From an uncultured Clostridia bacterium (GTDB taxonomy: Bacteria > Bacillota > Clostridia > Saccharofermentanales > DTU023): a DNA stretch of 30,186 nucleotides. Both the position numbers and the translations under genes were made by a program. Shown in pieces: positions 6,123-14,683 of this stretch; positions within the stretch are counted from its first letter, which is position 1; each line of letters begins with the position of its first letter. The stretch lies in NCBI GenBank assembly GCA_946220865.1, contig CAMJYM010000019.1, positions 1 through 30,186 on the forward strand, written 5' to 3'. The notes beneath the pieces were generated by a model, which made no database searches, had not been told where the DNA came from, and worked only from the letters and a program-made list of their open reading frames with translations.

Positions 6123-9100
6123 ATGGGGGACATCATGCGTCCTCTGAGTTTTGCCGACCTCATGCGGTGGATTCTCAGAGAGTATCATCAGGAAGGCCGA
6201 ATTTTCGGCATTGACCGGGACGCCTTTTATCGTCCGGACAAAGAAACGACCGTTAAGACGGCCCTGGGTGAATCCCTCGGGACGCTGATCGGCCCGGCAG
6301 CGGGCCCCCATTCTCAGATGGCGCCCAATATTATCGTTTCCTATCTCTGTGGTGCCCGTTTTATGGAACTGAAGACCGTCCAGAAACTGGATGGTGAGAC
6401 GATTCGTGAAGCTGTACACAAGCCCTGCATCCTGTCTGAGGATGAGGGCTACAACTGTGAATGGTCGACCGAACTCAGGGTGGAGGAAGCTTACGCCGAG
6501 TATCTTAAAGCCTGGTTTGCTTTGCATGTCCTGCAAAAAGAGCTGGAGCTTTCGGCTGAGTCGGACTTCGCTTTTAATATGAGTGTGGGGTATGACCTCG
6601 AGGGCATCAAAAGCCCTAAGATTGATACTTATATTGAAGACATGAAGGACGCCTCGGAGCATCCTCTCTTTAAAGAATGTAAGGCCTGGCTGCGAGCCCA
6701 TATTTCAGAATTTGCCCATTTCCGCAAAGCGGATATTGAGGCGATTCCTTCACGCATCAGCGGCTCGATTACGCTTTCTACGCTGCACGGCTGTCCGCCT
6801 GCGGAAATTGAGCGCATTGCCCGCTACCTGCTCAGCGAAAAGAAACTCAATACCTTTGTCAAATGCAATCCCACTTTGCTGGGCTATGACTATGCGCGGG
6901 CAACCCTGAATCAGCTGGGCTATGACTACATTGCTTTTGACGACCATCACTTTAAGGAAGACATGCAGTACCCGGATTGTGTGGCCATGATCCGGCGTCT
7001 GCGTGAGCTGGCGGCTGAAAAACAGCTGGCCTTTGGCCTGAAGCTCAGCAATACCTTCCCGGTCGATGTCAAACGCGCCGAGCTGCCGTCGGAAGAAATG
7101 TACATGTCCGGGCGCTCTCTCCATGTTTTGACCTTGCAGCTGGCGTTGCGCCTGGCGCGCGAGTTTGAGGGCAAACTGCCCCTCTCCTTTGCCGGCGGTG
7201 CGGATGCTCAGAACGTGCGAGGACTGCTCTCGGTGGGCCTTGCCCCGGTCACTGTCGCCACCACGCTCCTGAAACCGGGAGGCTATAAACGTTTCCGGCA
7301 GATGGCGAAAATTTCTGCCGGGGTGCAGGGAGATTATGCCCCAATAGACCTGACGGGTCTTGAAAAACTCTTTGCAGAGACGCTCGCGGACAAGCGCTAT
7401 CATAAGTCGGCCAGAGAAAAGACCGGTTCGCGCAAGACGGCTTCTCCGCTGCCGCTTTACGATTGCTATCAAGCCCCCTGCGAGGATGGCGGCTGTCCCA
7501 TTCACCAGCAGATCCCGGAGTATCTGAAGCTTGTGTCTGAAGGCAAAAATGCGGAGGCCATGCGGGTCATTGTCCGTGATAATACGGCTCCGACGATTAC
7601 CGGACGACTCTGCCCTCAGCCTTGCCGTCACCATTGCACGCGGCTCGATTATGAGGCCCCGCTGGAGATTCGCAAGATGAAACTTCTGGCTTCCGAGGCC
7701 GCTGAGGTGGAGCTCAGCCAGGAGCTGAAGCCCTCTCCGCTGAAGAGTTCGGCGAAAGTGCTGGTCATCGGGGCCGGGCCTGCCGGCCTGGCAGCTGCGA
7801 CTTATCTCCGCCGCAATGGGGTCGAGGTTAAGCTGAGGGATAAAGCGGAACAAGCTTACGGTCTGGTTTCTGCGGTCATTCCCTCCTTCCGCATTTCTGA
7901 TCAGGAGATCGAGCGGGACTTAAACCTGGCGAAAGCTTATGGTGTGCAGCCGGAATTGGCTGCAGATTCGCACATTGATCTCGAAGAAGAGAAGAAGCGC
8001 TACGCTTATATCGTGCTGGCGCTGGGCGCTCATGAGCCCGGACGTTCACCTGTGGAAAGCGGTTCGGATAAGGTGACAGATGCTCTGGAACTTCTGAGTC
8101 GTGCGAAAAAGAACGGCAGGAGTGGCCTCAATGGCCGTGTGGCTGTGGTAGGCGGCGGCGATGTGGCTATGGACTGCGCTCGTCTGCTTCAACGTGACAA
8201 AGAGGTGAATGAGGTCGTCCTTGTCTATCGCCGTGGTCTGGCGGATATGCCGGCAGCCCAGGAGGATGTGGATGAAGTGTTGAGTGAGGGGATCTCGGTT
8301 CGTCCCTTCCTCCAGCCGATCTGTTTTGATGGTCATACTCTGAAAGTGGAAAAGACAGCCTATAGTGGCTGGGATGCCAATGGGCGCAGAGCTGTGGCGG
8401 GTTCCGGAGAATTCGCTGAGCTGCCCTTTGATGCTCTTGTGGCGGCAACTGGTGCACGCCTCAATCCTGAACAATACAGCCGTCTTGGCCTCAATGTGGA
8501 TGAGCGTGGCCGCGCCCGTCTCAATGCAGCTTTTGAATCCAGTGTCGATGGCGTCTACGTCATCGGTGACGGCCGCCGTGGACCGGCAACGATCGTGCAG
8601 GCCATGGCAGATGCCAAAATAGCGGCTGCCGATATTCTCAGAAAAGAAGGGCTGAAAGCGGACTTCGTGCGTGCAGATCTCTTCTGCTCTGAAGCGGATG
8701 AATACGCGGCCGAAGCAGCCGGAGGGCGCGAGCGTTCACTTTGCGCCTGTGAGGTGGCAGAAGGTGAATATGCAGCTCGCCGTGGCGTACTGAAAATGCC
8801 CCTTGCCTCAGCTGAGGAGGGCAAGCGTTGCCTCTCCTGTGATCTGCTTTGTGAGATGTGCACGGAGGTCTGTCCTAACCGCGCCAATGTGGCCCTGCCT
8901 CTGGCCGGGATGAAAAATCTCCGACAGATTGTCCACATCGACCGCCTTTGCAATGAATGCGGAAACTGCAGCTTTTTCTGCCCCCATGAGGGTCGGCCTT
9001 ATAGAGATAAATGGACTCTTTTCTCGACTGAGGCGGACTTTATGGCCTCGGATAACAGCGGCTGGCTGTCCCTGGGTGGGAATAAGTGGCTGCGCCGTGA

Positions 9101-9227
9101 TGAGCAGGGGTCGACTCAGACTTGCCAGACCGGGGAGCTGCCGGAACGTGAACGCGGTCTGCTGGAGGCTTTAGACCGCTGCGGAATGCTGACTGTAGCA
9201 CGGGAGGAAAATTATGCTGCTGATTAA
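6123..9227 (+). CDS. ygfK: YgfK-type FAD/Fe-S oxidoreductase of uric acid catabolism
   Basis: 1034 residues, matching E. coli YgfK along its length. The N-terminal ~430 residues form a dihydroorotate-dehydrogenase-like domain (GPAAGPH, LSTLHGCPP, FVKCNPTLLGY, LLKPGGY). A GltD-like part follows, with Fe-S cysteines (APCEDGGC; CPQPCRHHC), an FAD site GAGPAGLAA near 546 and an NAD(P) site VVGGGDVAMDC near 673. Two ferredoxin-like cysteine clusters close the protein, near 902-920 and 942-952. MGDIM start with AAGGAG 6 bases upstream. Databases call it a putative selenate reductase subunit, but it belongs to the gene set tied to anaerobic uric acid use, where an NAD(P)H-driven purine-ring reduction is the likely job. 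It overlaps ssnA by 14 bases, implying translational coupling. Confidence 0.95.
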   Translation: MGDIMRPLSFADLMRWILREYHQEGRIFGIDRDAFYRPDKETTVKTALGESLGTLIGPAAGPHSQMAPNIIVSYLCGARFMELKTVQKLDGETIREAVHKPCILSEDEGYNCEWSTELRVEEAYAEYLKAWFALHVLQKELELSAESDFAFNMSVGYDLEGIKSPKIDTYIEDMKDASEHPLFKECKAWLRAHISEFAHFRKADIEAIPSRISGSITLSTLHGCPPAEIERIARYLLSEKKLNTFVKCNPTLLGYDYARATLNQLGYDYIAFDDHHFKEDMQYPDCVAMIRRLRELAAEKQLAFGLKLSNTFPVDVKRAELPSEEMYMSGRSLHVLTLQLALRLAREFEGKLPLSFAGGADAQNVRGLLSVGLAPVTVATTLLKPGGYKRFRQMAKISAGVQGDYAPIDLTGLEKLFAETLADKRYHKSAREKTGSRKTASPLPLYDCYQAPCEDGGCPIHQQIPEYLKLVSEGKNAEAMRVIVRDNTAPTITGRLCPQPCRHHCTRLDYEAPLEIRKMKLLASEAAEVELSQELKPSPLKSSAKVLVIGAGPAGLAAATYLRRNGVEVKLRDKAEQAYGLVSAVIPSFRISDQEIERDLNLAKAYGVQPELAADSHIDLEEEKKRYAYIVLALGAHEPGRSPVESGSDKVTDALELLSRAKKNGRSGLNGRVAVVGGGDVAMDCARLLQRDKEVNEVVLVYRRGLADMPAAQEDVDEVLSEGISVRPFLQPICFDGHTLKVEKTAYSGWDANGRRAVAGSGEFAELPFDALVAATGARLNPEQYSRLGLNVDERGRARLNAAFESSVDGVYVIGDGRRGPATIVQAMADAKIAAADILRKEGLKADFVRADLFCSEADEYAAEAAGGRERSLCACEVAEGEYAARRGVLKMPLASAEEGKRCLSCDLLCEMCTEVCPNRANVALPLAGMKNLRQIVHIDRLCNECGNCSFFCPHEGRPYRDKWTLFSTEADFMASDNSGWLSLGGNKWLRRDEQGSTQTCQTGELPERERGLLEALDRCGMLTVAREENYAAD

Positions 9228-10536
9228 CTGTACGCTGGTGACCAATGATGCGGCACAAGCTGTTATTAAGGACGGCGCTTTGCTTTATCGCAATCAGCTT
9301 ATCGAGGATCTGGGTCCGGTGAAGGATTTGCTTGCCCGCTATCCTGAGGAAGAGAAACGAGATCTTGGCGGTAAGTGGCTGATGCCGGGAATGATCAATG
9401 CCCACACCCATATTTACAGTGCCTATGCACGCGGCATGGCGGTCTCCAAACCAACAAGGAATTTCTTTGAAATTCTGGAAAATCTCTGGTGGGCTCTCGA
9501 TCGCAAACTGGCGCTGGAAGATGCGAGACTCAACGCTCTGACGACGATGAAAGAGTCCATCCGCAACGGTGTGACTACGATTTTTGACCACCATTCTTCG
9601 CCCCATTCAGCCCGCGGTTCGCTTTTTGCATTGGCGGATGCGGGACGTGAAATCGGTATCCGCGGCAGCTATTGCTACGAGGTCTCAGATCGTGACGGAG
9701 ATGAGATCCGTCACGAGGAGATTGCCGAGAATGTCGACTTCATCCGCGATTGCCAGAGCAAAAAAGATGATATGACCCACGGCCTGTTCGGGATGCATGC
9801 CTCTTTTACTCTCTCGGATAAAAGTATGGAAGAGATTAAAAAGGCCATGGCGGGTATCGAAGAAGGTTATCACATTCATGTCAGCGAAGGCATAGAGGAT
9901 CAGTACGATTCCCTGCACAAATACGGCAAGCGTGTGCTGCAGCGCCTCTTTGACTGGGATATTCTGGGGCCGCGCAGTCTGGCCATACACTGCATCCATG
10001 CCAATGGTCTGGAAATGGATATTCTCCATGAGACAGATACTTCGGTGGTGCACAATCCCATGTCTAACATGAGCAATGCCTGCGGAACCTCGCCGGTGGT
10101 TGAAATGCTGCGCCGCGGACTGCGTGTCGGTCTGGGCACGGATGCCTACACGAACTGTATGTTTGAATCCATGAAAGTGGCCAAAATCCTGCAGAGCCAT
10201 TCCCTGGTTGATCCAACGGTGGGCTTCTCTCAGGCTCTTGCCCTGCAATTTGAGGGTAACCCGGCGATTTGTGCCAAGTTCTTTGAACACCCGCTGGGCG
10301 TGCTCAAAAAAGGCGCCTACGCCGATCTGATTACGGTCGACTATCATCCGTACACACCGCTCACGGGGCAGAACTGGGGCGGCCATGTGCTCTTCGGTCT
10401 GAATGGCGGCCTGGTTCAGGATGTCATCATCAACGGTAAAGAAGTGATGCGGCAGCGTGAATTGCTGACCATTGATGAGGAAAAACTGGATGCGGAGAGC
10501 AGCCAGCGCGCGGCTCAGATCTGGCCGCAGATGTAA
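9214..10536 (+). CDS. ssnA: SsnA-type amidohydrolase (aminohydrolase)
   Basis: 440 residues, metal-dependent amidohydrolase of the ATZ/TRZ deaminase branch and close to E. coli SsnA (442). Visible metal/catalytic residues: H64 and H66 (NAHTHIYSA), H222 and E225 (HIHVSEG), H259/H262 region (AIHCIHANG), and D310 in GLGTDAYTN. The ATG at 9214 has GGAGG 6 bases upstream and lies inside the end of ygfK. Family members hydrolyse C-N bonds in rings (deamination or ring opening). With YgfK immediately upstream it probably acts on the reduced purine or a following intermediate. No selenium link is visible in the sequence itself despite the historical name. Confidence 0.93.
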   Translation: MLLINCTLVTNDAAQAVIKDGALLYRNQLIEDLGPVKDLLARYPEEEKRDLGGKWLMPGMINAHTHIYSAYARGMAVSKPTRNFFEILENLWWALDRKLALEDARLNALTTMKESIRNGVTTIFDHHSSPHSARGSLFALADAGREIGIRGSYCYEVSDRDGDEIRHEEIAENVDFIRDCQSKKDDMTHGLFGMHASFTLSDKSMEEIKKAMAGIEEGYHIHVSEGIEDQYDSLHKYGKRVLQRLFDWDILGPRSLAIHCIHANGLEMDILHETDTSVVHNPMSNMSNACGTSPVVEMLRRGLRVGLGTDAYTNCMFESMKVAKILQSHSLVDPTVGFSQALALQFEGNPAICAKFFEHPLGVLKKGAYADLITVDYHPYTPLTGQNWGGHVLFGLNGGLVQDVIINGKEVMRQRELLTIDEEKLDAESSQRAAQIWPQM

Positions 10537-10545
10537 GCAAATCAG

Positions 10546-10640
10546 AGCCTGAAATCAGCTGAATGAGGGGGACGGCAGAATGTTCATGAGATGCTGGACG
10601 AACCCTTCTGACTTAGAATATTGCTGATTTCAGGCTTTTT
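10546..10640 (+). other. Rod-like RNA structure / attenuator candidate between ssnA and hyuA
   Basis: AGCCTGAAATCAGC at 10546-10559 is perfectly complementary to GCTGATTTCAGGCT at 10623-10636: a 14-bp stem closing 63 bases and followed directly by TTTT (10637-10640). Inside it, GAGGGG can pair with CCCTTC and GTTC with GAAC, giving a nested rod. It may work as a terminator or attenuator within the operon, as a processing or stability element, or as a small structured RNA. The large enclosed loop is unusual for a plain intrinsic terminator. No target-site duplication was seen that would mark a mini-transposon. Confidence 0.55.
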
Positions 10641-10676
10641 CATTTCCGGGAAACTGTCCGGAGAAAGGAGAACAGT

Positions 10677-12068
10677 ATGTTACTCAAAAATGGCCACATC
10701 ATTCGGCCAGGCGCTTCTTTTACAGGAGACCTGCGCATACGGGGCGAGAAGATTGTTGAACTTGGACAGCTTCAGCCTGAAGCGGGAGAAGAAGTTCTCG
10801 ACTGCAGCGGCATGATTCTGCTGCCGGGCGGCATTGAGACACACACCCATCTGCAGCTTGAATCCATGGGCACGGTGACGGCGGATGATTTTGCCAGCGG
10901 GACCAAAGCTGCTCTGGCCGGAGGGACGTGTACTGTCCTTGATTTTGCCACTCAGTTTCACGGCGAAAGTCTTCAGGAAGGCACGGAACATTGGAATCGA
11001 AAAATTAAGGACAGCCTTTTTTGCGATGTCGGCTATCACATGGCTATGACGGAGTGGAATGACGATCTGCGCAAGGAGATGGCCTGGGCGGTGGACTATG
11101 GTATGCCTTCCTTTAAGCTCTACATGGCTTATAAAAACAATATGATGGTCCGCGATGACGAGATTTACGAAGCCCTGGAAGAAAGTAAACGCCTCTCTGC
11201 GGTCATCGGCTTTCACTGTGAGAATGGCGATCTTGTGGACAAAGTAGTGCGTCAGCTGAAAGAACAGGGGAAGCTCAGTCCTTACTGGCACGCGAAGAGC
11301 AGACCGGCAGAATTCGAGGCTGAGGCGATACGTCGTCTGGAGACGATTGCATTGCAGCTGAATGCTCCGCATTACGTCGTTCATCTTTCGACCAAAGAAG
11401 GACTGAAGGAGATTCGCCGCGCCCGCCGTAAGGGCAGCCCGGTAGTCGCTGAGACCTGCCCGCAGTATCTGCTCCTCGATGAATCTCTTTATGGCGAACC
11501 TGAGGATGACAATTTTGAAGCCGCGAAGTACATCATGAGTCCGCCGCTGCGTGCTAAAAAGAATCAGAAGCCCCTTTGGAAGGGCCTCGCCAGAGGTGAT
11601 ATTCAGTTTGTTGGCACAGATCACTGCTCTTTCCGTATGAAGGATCAGAAAACAATGGGCCGTCATGATTTCAGCAAAATCCCCAACGGAGCGCCGGGCA
11701 TAGAATTGCGCATGCTGCTGCTCTTTACCTACGGGGTGCTGTCTGAACGCCTCAGCCTCGAGCGTTATGCTCAGGTCACAGCCGAAAATGCCGCCCGGTA
11801 CTTTGGACTTTACCCCCGGAAGGGCATCCTGGCTGAAGGTTCTGACGCAGATGTTCTGGTTCTGGATCCTGCCCCTTATAGCAGGGTTCGCAGCGAAGAT
11901 TTGCTGGAGAAGGCCGATTATACCCCCTACGAGGGTTTTGAAATCCGCGGGCGTTTCCGCCAGGTTTTCCTGCGCGGCCAGAAGCTTGTGGAAAATGGCC
12001 AGGTCATTGACGATCAGCCCCATGGACGGTGGTTAGCGGGTCATTGTCCGGATATCAACATTCGCTGA
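10677..12068 (+). CDS. hyuA: Dihydropyrimidinase / D-hydantoinase family hydrolase
   Basis: 463 residues, matching E. coli HyuA (YgeZ, ~461). The complete dinuclear hydantoinase site is visible: H56 and H58 (ETHTHLQ), carboxylatable K147 (PSFKLYMAY), H180 (FHCENGD), H236 (YVVHLST) and D315 (GTDHCSF). AAAGGAG lies 6 bases before the ATG. These enzymes open cyclic ureides (dihydropyrimidines, hydantoins, allantoin-like rings). Here the likely substrate is a cyclic ureide made from the purine ring. It is separated from ssnA by a 140-base gap holding the structured element at 10546-10640, so its expression may be tuned separately from the upstream genes. Confidence 0.93.
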   Translation: MLLKNGHIIRPGASFTGDLRIRGEKIVELGQLQPEAGEEVLDCSGMILLPGGIETHTHLQLESMGTVTADDFASGTKAALAGGTCTVLDFATQFHGESLQEGTEHWNRKIKDSLFCDVGYHMAMTEWNDDLRKEMAWAVDYGMPSFKLYMAYKNNMMVRDDEIYEALEESKRLSAVIGFHCENGDLVDKVVRQLKEQGKLSPYWHAKSRPAEFEAEAIRRLETIALQLNAPHYVVHLSTKEGLKEIRRARRKGSPVVAETCPQYLLLDESLYGEPEDDNFEAAKYIMSPPLRAKKNQKPLWKGLARGDIQFVGTDHCSFRMKDQKTMGRHDFSKIPNGAPGIELRMLLLFTYGVLSERLSLERYAQVTAENAARYFGLYPRKGILAEGSDADVLVLDPAPYSRVRSEDLLEKADYTPYEGFEIRGRFRQVFLRGQKLVENGQVIDDQPHGRWLAGHCPDINIR

Positions 12069-12135
12069 GCTGTTTTCTGCCAGGCAGGGACTTCCTGCTT
12101 TGGTGCGGAATACCGCTATGAAAGGTCAAATTGAA

Positions 12136-13413
12136 ATGAAACAGGAACTCTTTTTTGGCAACTGGCTTTCTGCAGCAAGGAATGAGAAACTTGAGATCCA
12201 TGAGCAGAGCTGGCTGCTTGCCGAGGACAGGAAAATCAAGAGCCTGGGAAAGGAAAAACCTCAGGTGGCGGAGTCGGTTCGCGTGCATAATTTCGGGGAT
12301 AAACTGCTCATTCCGCCCTTTTCAGACCTCCATCTTCATGCCGTCCAGGCCATGAACTGTGGACTCGGCCTTGATCTGACCCTGCTCGACTGGCTTAAGA
12401 CTTACACTTATCCTGAAGAGAGCCGTTTTGCTGACCCGGCCTATGCCGAGGCGGTTTTCCGCCGCGTGATTCATGAGCTATGGAAATTTGGCAGCCTTAA
12501 TTCCATTATCTTTTCCAGTCTGCATAAAGAGGCGACACTCCTCCTCATGAAGCTCTTGCAGGAGGCCGGGCTGCGTGCCTATGTTGGCAAAGTGAACATG
12601 GATCGCCTCAGCCCGGATTATCTCCATGAGAGCGCGGAAGAGTCGCTCGCGGCTACAAGGGAATGGCTCGAAGAATCCAGGGCTTATGGAGCGCTTGTCA
12701 AACCCATCATCACGCCGCGCTTTGCCCCTTCCTGTACGGATCAGCTGCTGGAAGGGCTGGGCCTTATTGTGGAAGACTATGATTTGCCCCTGCAAAGTCA
12801 TCTCAACGAGACCCCGGAAGAAGTCGCTCTGGTTCATGAACTCTTTCCTCGTGCTCAGAATTACCTTGAAGTTTACGAGCATTTTGGCCTCCTGCCGCGC
12901 GGAAAAACAGTGATGGCTCACTGCATTTACAACAGCAGGGAGGAAGAAGCGCTCCTGCTCGAGAAGCAGATCACAATCGCTCATTGTCCATCTTCTAACA
13001 TGAATATTGCGAGCGGCATTTCCCGTATTCGTGATTATATGAAAGAGGGCTTTCTTATCGGCCTGGGCAGTGACATATCCGGCGGAGAAAGTCTTTCCAT
13101 GCAGCAGGTCATCAAAGATGCGCTGAAATCTTCAGCTCTGCTCTCGCGTAAACGGAAGCTCGCGGTGCCGCCGCTCAGCCTCAATGAGATTTTTTATCTG
13201 GCCACCCGTGGCGGACGGGCTTTCTTCCCGGAGAGCGGGGGCTTTGAAGAGGGCCTAAGCTGTGATTTCCTGGTGGTTGATGATGAGGTGGAAAAGCTGC
13301 CGCGACAGTTTAGTCTGGAAGAGCGGCTGCATCGCTTCCTTTATTATGCTTCCCCAGAGGAGATCACGACTCGTGTTCTGGCTGCTGAAATTCTTCCGGA
13401 ACCCCAACTGTGA
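12136..13413 (+). CDS. guaD: Guanine deaminase
   Basis: 425 residues, amidohydrolase of the guanine deaminase type. Diagnostic blocks: H66/H68 in DLHLHAVQ, GKVNMDRLSP (152-160), ITPRFAPSC (192-200), H222 and E225 in QSHLNET, H262 in MAHCIY, AHCPSSN, and D313 in GLGSDISGGESLSM. The last is the typical GuaD ending of the active site. The usual PGFIDTH block is replaced by PPFSDLHLH. I prefer the ATG at 12136 (AAAGG 10 bases upstream); the in-frame ATG at 12118 is a real alternative. GuaD converts guanine to xanthine and ammonia, feeding the ring-breakdown pathway. Distinct from SsnA at 9214 although of the same superfamily. Confidence 0.88.
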   Translation: MKQELFFGNWLSAARNEKLEIHEQSWLLAEDRKIKSLGKEKPQVAESVRVHNFGDKLLIPPFSDLHLHAVQAMNCGLGLDLTLLDWLKTYTYPEESRFADPAYAEAVFRRVIHELWKFGSLNSIIFSSLHKEATLLLMKLLQEAGLRAYVGKVNMDRLSPDYLHESAEESLAATREWLEESRAYGALVKPIITPRFAPSCTDQLLEGLGLIVEDYDLPLQSHLNETPEEVALVHELFPRAQNYLEVYEHFGLLPRGKTVMAHCIYNSREEEALLLEKQITIAHCPSSNMNIASGISRIRDYMKEGFLIGLGSDISGGESLSMQQVIKDALKSSALLSRKRKLAVPPLSLNEIFYLATRGGRAFFPESGGFEEGLSCDFLVVDDEVEKLPRQFSLEERLHRFLYYASPEEITTRVLAAEILPEPQL

Positions 13414-13440
13414 GGGCAGGCTTGAAAGAGAGAAAAAGGC

Positions 13441-14544
13441 ATGAAAGAGATTTTTAGCACCCTGAAAAAAGCCCTTGAAAAAGGGGAGACCACCTGTCTT
13501 GCCACCATTACGGCCGCCTCCGGAGCGATTCCGCGTGGTCAGGGGGCGCGCATGTTGATCGGTGCTTCCGGCCGCCTGAGTGGGACGGTAGGCGGTGGGG
13601 CGGTTGAATTTCATGCCTTGGAACTCGCTCAGGCCGCAATCGCCAAAGCTCAGCAGGACCCGGCGCAGGGGAGCGCGGACTTTGTTCATGAGTTCAAGCT
13701 CAAGCATAATCAAGTTGAAGATATCGGCATGGTTTGCGGCGGCGATGTCAAAATTCATTTTCAGATTTTGCTGCCATCTCCGCAGCTGACGGAACTATGT
13801 GAACGTGCCCTGCAATGTTTTGCGGAAGGCCGGGCTGCCTGGCTTCTGCAGGATTTCAGTGAGCATACGCAGTTTCCCCTGCTGCTCTGGCAGCCGGAGC
13901 AGGGCTTGCCTGACGCAGCGTTCAACGCGGCGGAAAAGCAGACGCTGAATGACTTTCTCAACAGCCATCGTCCGGAAAAAGGTCTGCTGCACTTTGCTCA
14001 GCATGAGCTTTTTATTGAAGAACTATTCCCGCTGTCAACGGTTTATGTGATGGGAGGAGGGCATGTTGCTCAGGCTCTGGTTCCGGCTCTTGCGGCGGTG
14101 CATTTCTCGGTGATGGTTTTAGAGGACCGCGAGGAATTTCTCAGAAAGGAGCTTTTCCCGGCGGCCCGGGAGGTCCGCAAGGTGAACTTTTCCCGCATTC
14201 TGGATTTCATTGAGATTAGACCGGAGGATTATGTCTGCATCATGACGCGCGGGCACCATTATGATGAAGAGCTCCTGCGCCAGATTCTGCAAACACCGGC
14301 TCGTTATATCGGCGCTATCGGCAGCATGAACAAGCGCCGCTATGTCGATGAACGCCTGCTCGCGAGTGGGGTGAACGTTCAGCAACTGGCGCGCATCCAT
14401 TCGCCCATTGGTTTGCCCATCGGCGGTGAAACGCCTGCGGAAATAGCGGTCAGCATTACGGCTGAACTAATCTCCGAACGCTGGAAACTTGGCGGCAAAG
14501 GCAGAAAAGAGGAGTATTTTCTGAATATGGAAGACGAAGGCTGA
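13441..14544 (+). CDS. XdhC/CoxI-family molybdenum hydroxylase maturation factor
   Basis: 367 residues with the two standard XdhC parts. The N-terminal XdhC_CoxI domain shows ATITAASGAIPRGQGARMLI and GTVGGGAVE. The C-terminal Rossmann-like domain starts at the GGGHVAQAL loop near residue 204 and runs through MTRGHHYDEE, YIGAIGSMNKR and the IHSPIGLPIGGETPAEIA signature. XdhC proteins bind and help sulfurate the molybdenum cofactor for insertion into xanthine dehydrogenase-type enzymes. It follows guaD by 27 bases, so it probably belongs to the same transcript, which implies a xanthine dehydrogenase somewhere in this genome. It is not YqeB, the selenium-linked relative seen in E. coli. SD spacing is unclear: GAGAG is about 8 bases upstream. 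Confidence 0.9.
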   Translation: MKEIFSTLKKALEKGETTCLATITAASGAIPRGQGARMLIGASGRLSGTVGGGAVEFHALELAQAAIAKAQQDPAQGSADFVHEFKLKHNQVEDIGMVCGGDVKIHFQILLPSPQLTELCERALQCFAEGRAAWLLQDFSEHTQFPLLLWQPEQGLPDAAFNAAEKQTLNDFLNSHRPEKGLLHFAQHELFIEELFPLSTVYVMGGGHVAQALVPALAAVHFSVMVLEDREEFLRKELFPAAREVRKVNFSRILDFIEIRPEDYVCIMTRGHHYDEELLRQILQTPARYIGAIGSMNKRRYVDERLLASGVNVQQLARIHSPIGLPIGGETPAEIAVSITAELISERWKLGGKGRKEEYFLNMEDEG

Positions 14545-14630
14545 AGTTCTGGATCTTCTGCGAAACCCTACGGCGACCAGCATTCTGAGCCTGTCATCTT
14601 ACTCTGGACTGCGGATGCGAATGCCTTGGG

Positions 14631-14636
14631 TATAAT
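14631..14636 (+). promoter_or_regulatory. Perfect -10 box (TATAAT) within a small dyad
   Basis: TATAAT matches consensus exactly and is flanked by TTGGG (14626-14630) and CCCAA (14638-14642), a 5-base inverted repeat over the -10. The best -35 candidate, TGGACT at 14605-14610, is 20 bases away, so the promoter may be weak or activator-dependent. It would start transcription ~40 bases before the P-loop NTPase, suggesting that the NTPase and ABC genes form their own unit. Confidence 0.45.
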
Positions 14637-14683
14637 GCCCAAACGCCTTGATTTAAAGCCTTGTGGAGAAGAGTCTTAGCTCA

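Noticed and set aside
6750..7853. 367-codon open frame on the - strand opposite ygfK
   Set aside because: Antisense shadow of ygfK with no recognisable domain.
6123..9227. In-frame selenocysteine (TGA) in the purine genes
   Set aside because: All cluster genes are open to normal stops with family-typical lengths. No internal TGA readthrough is needed.
10680..12023. 447-codon open frame on the - strand opposite hyuA
   Set aside because: Antisense shadow of hyuA, whose complete metal site is visible on the + strand. The product shows no recognisable domain.
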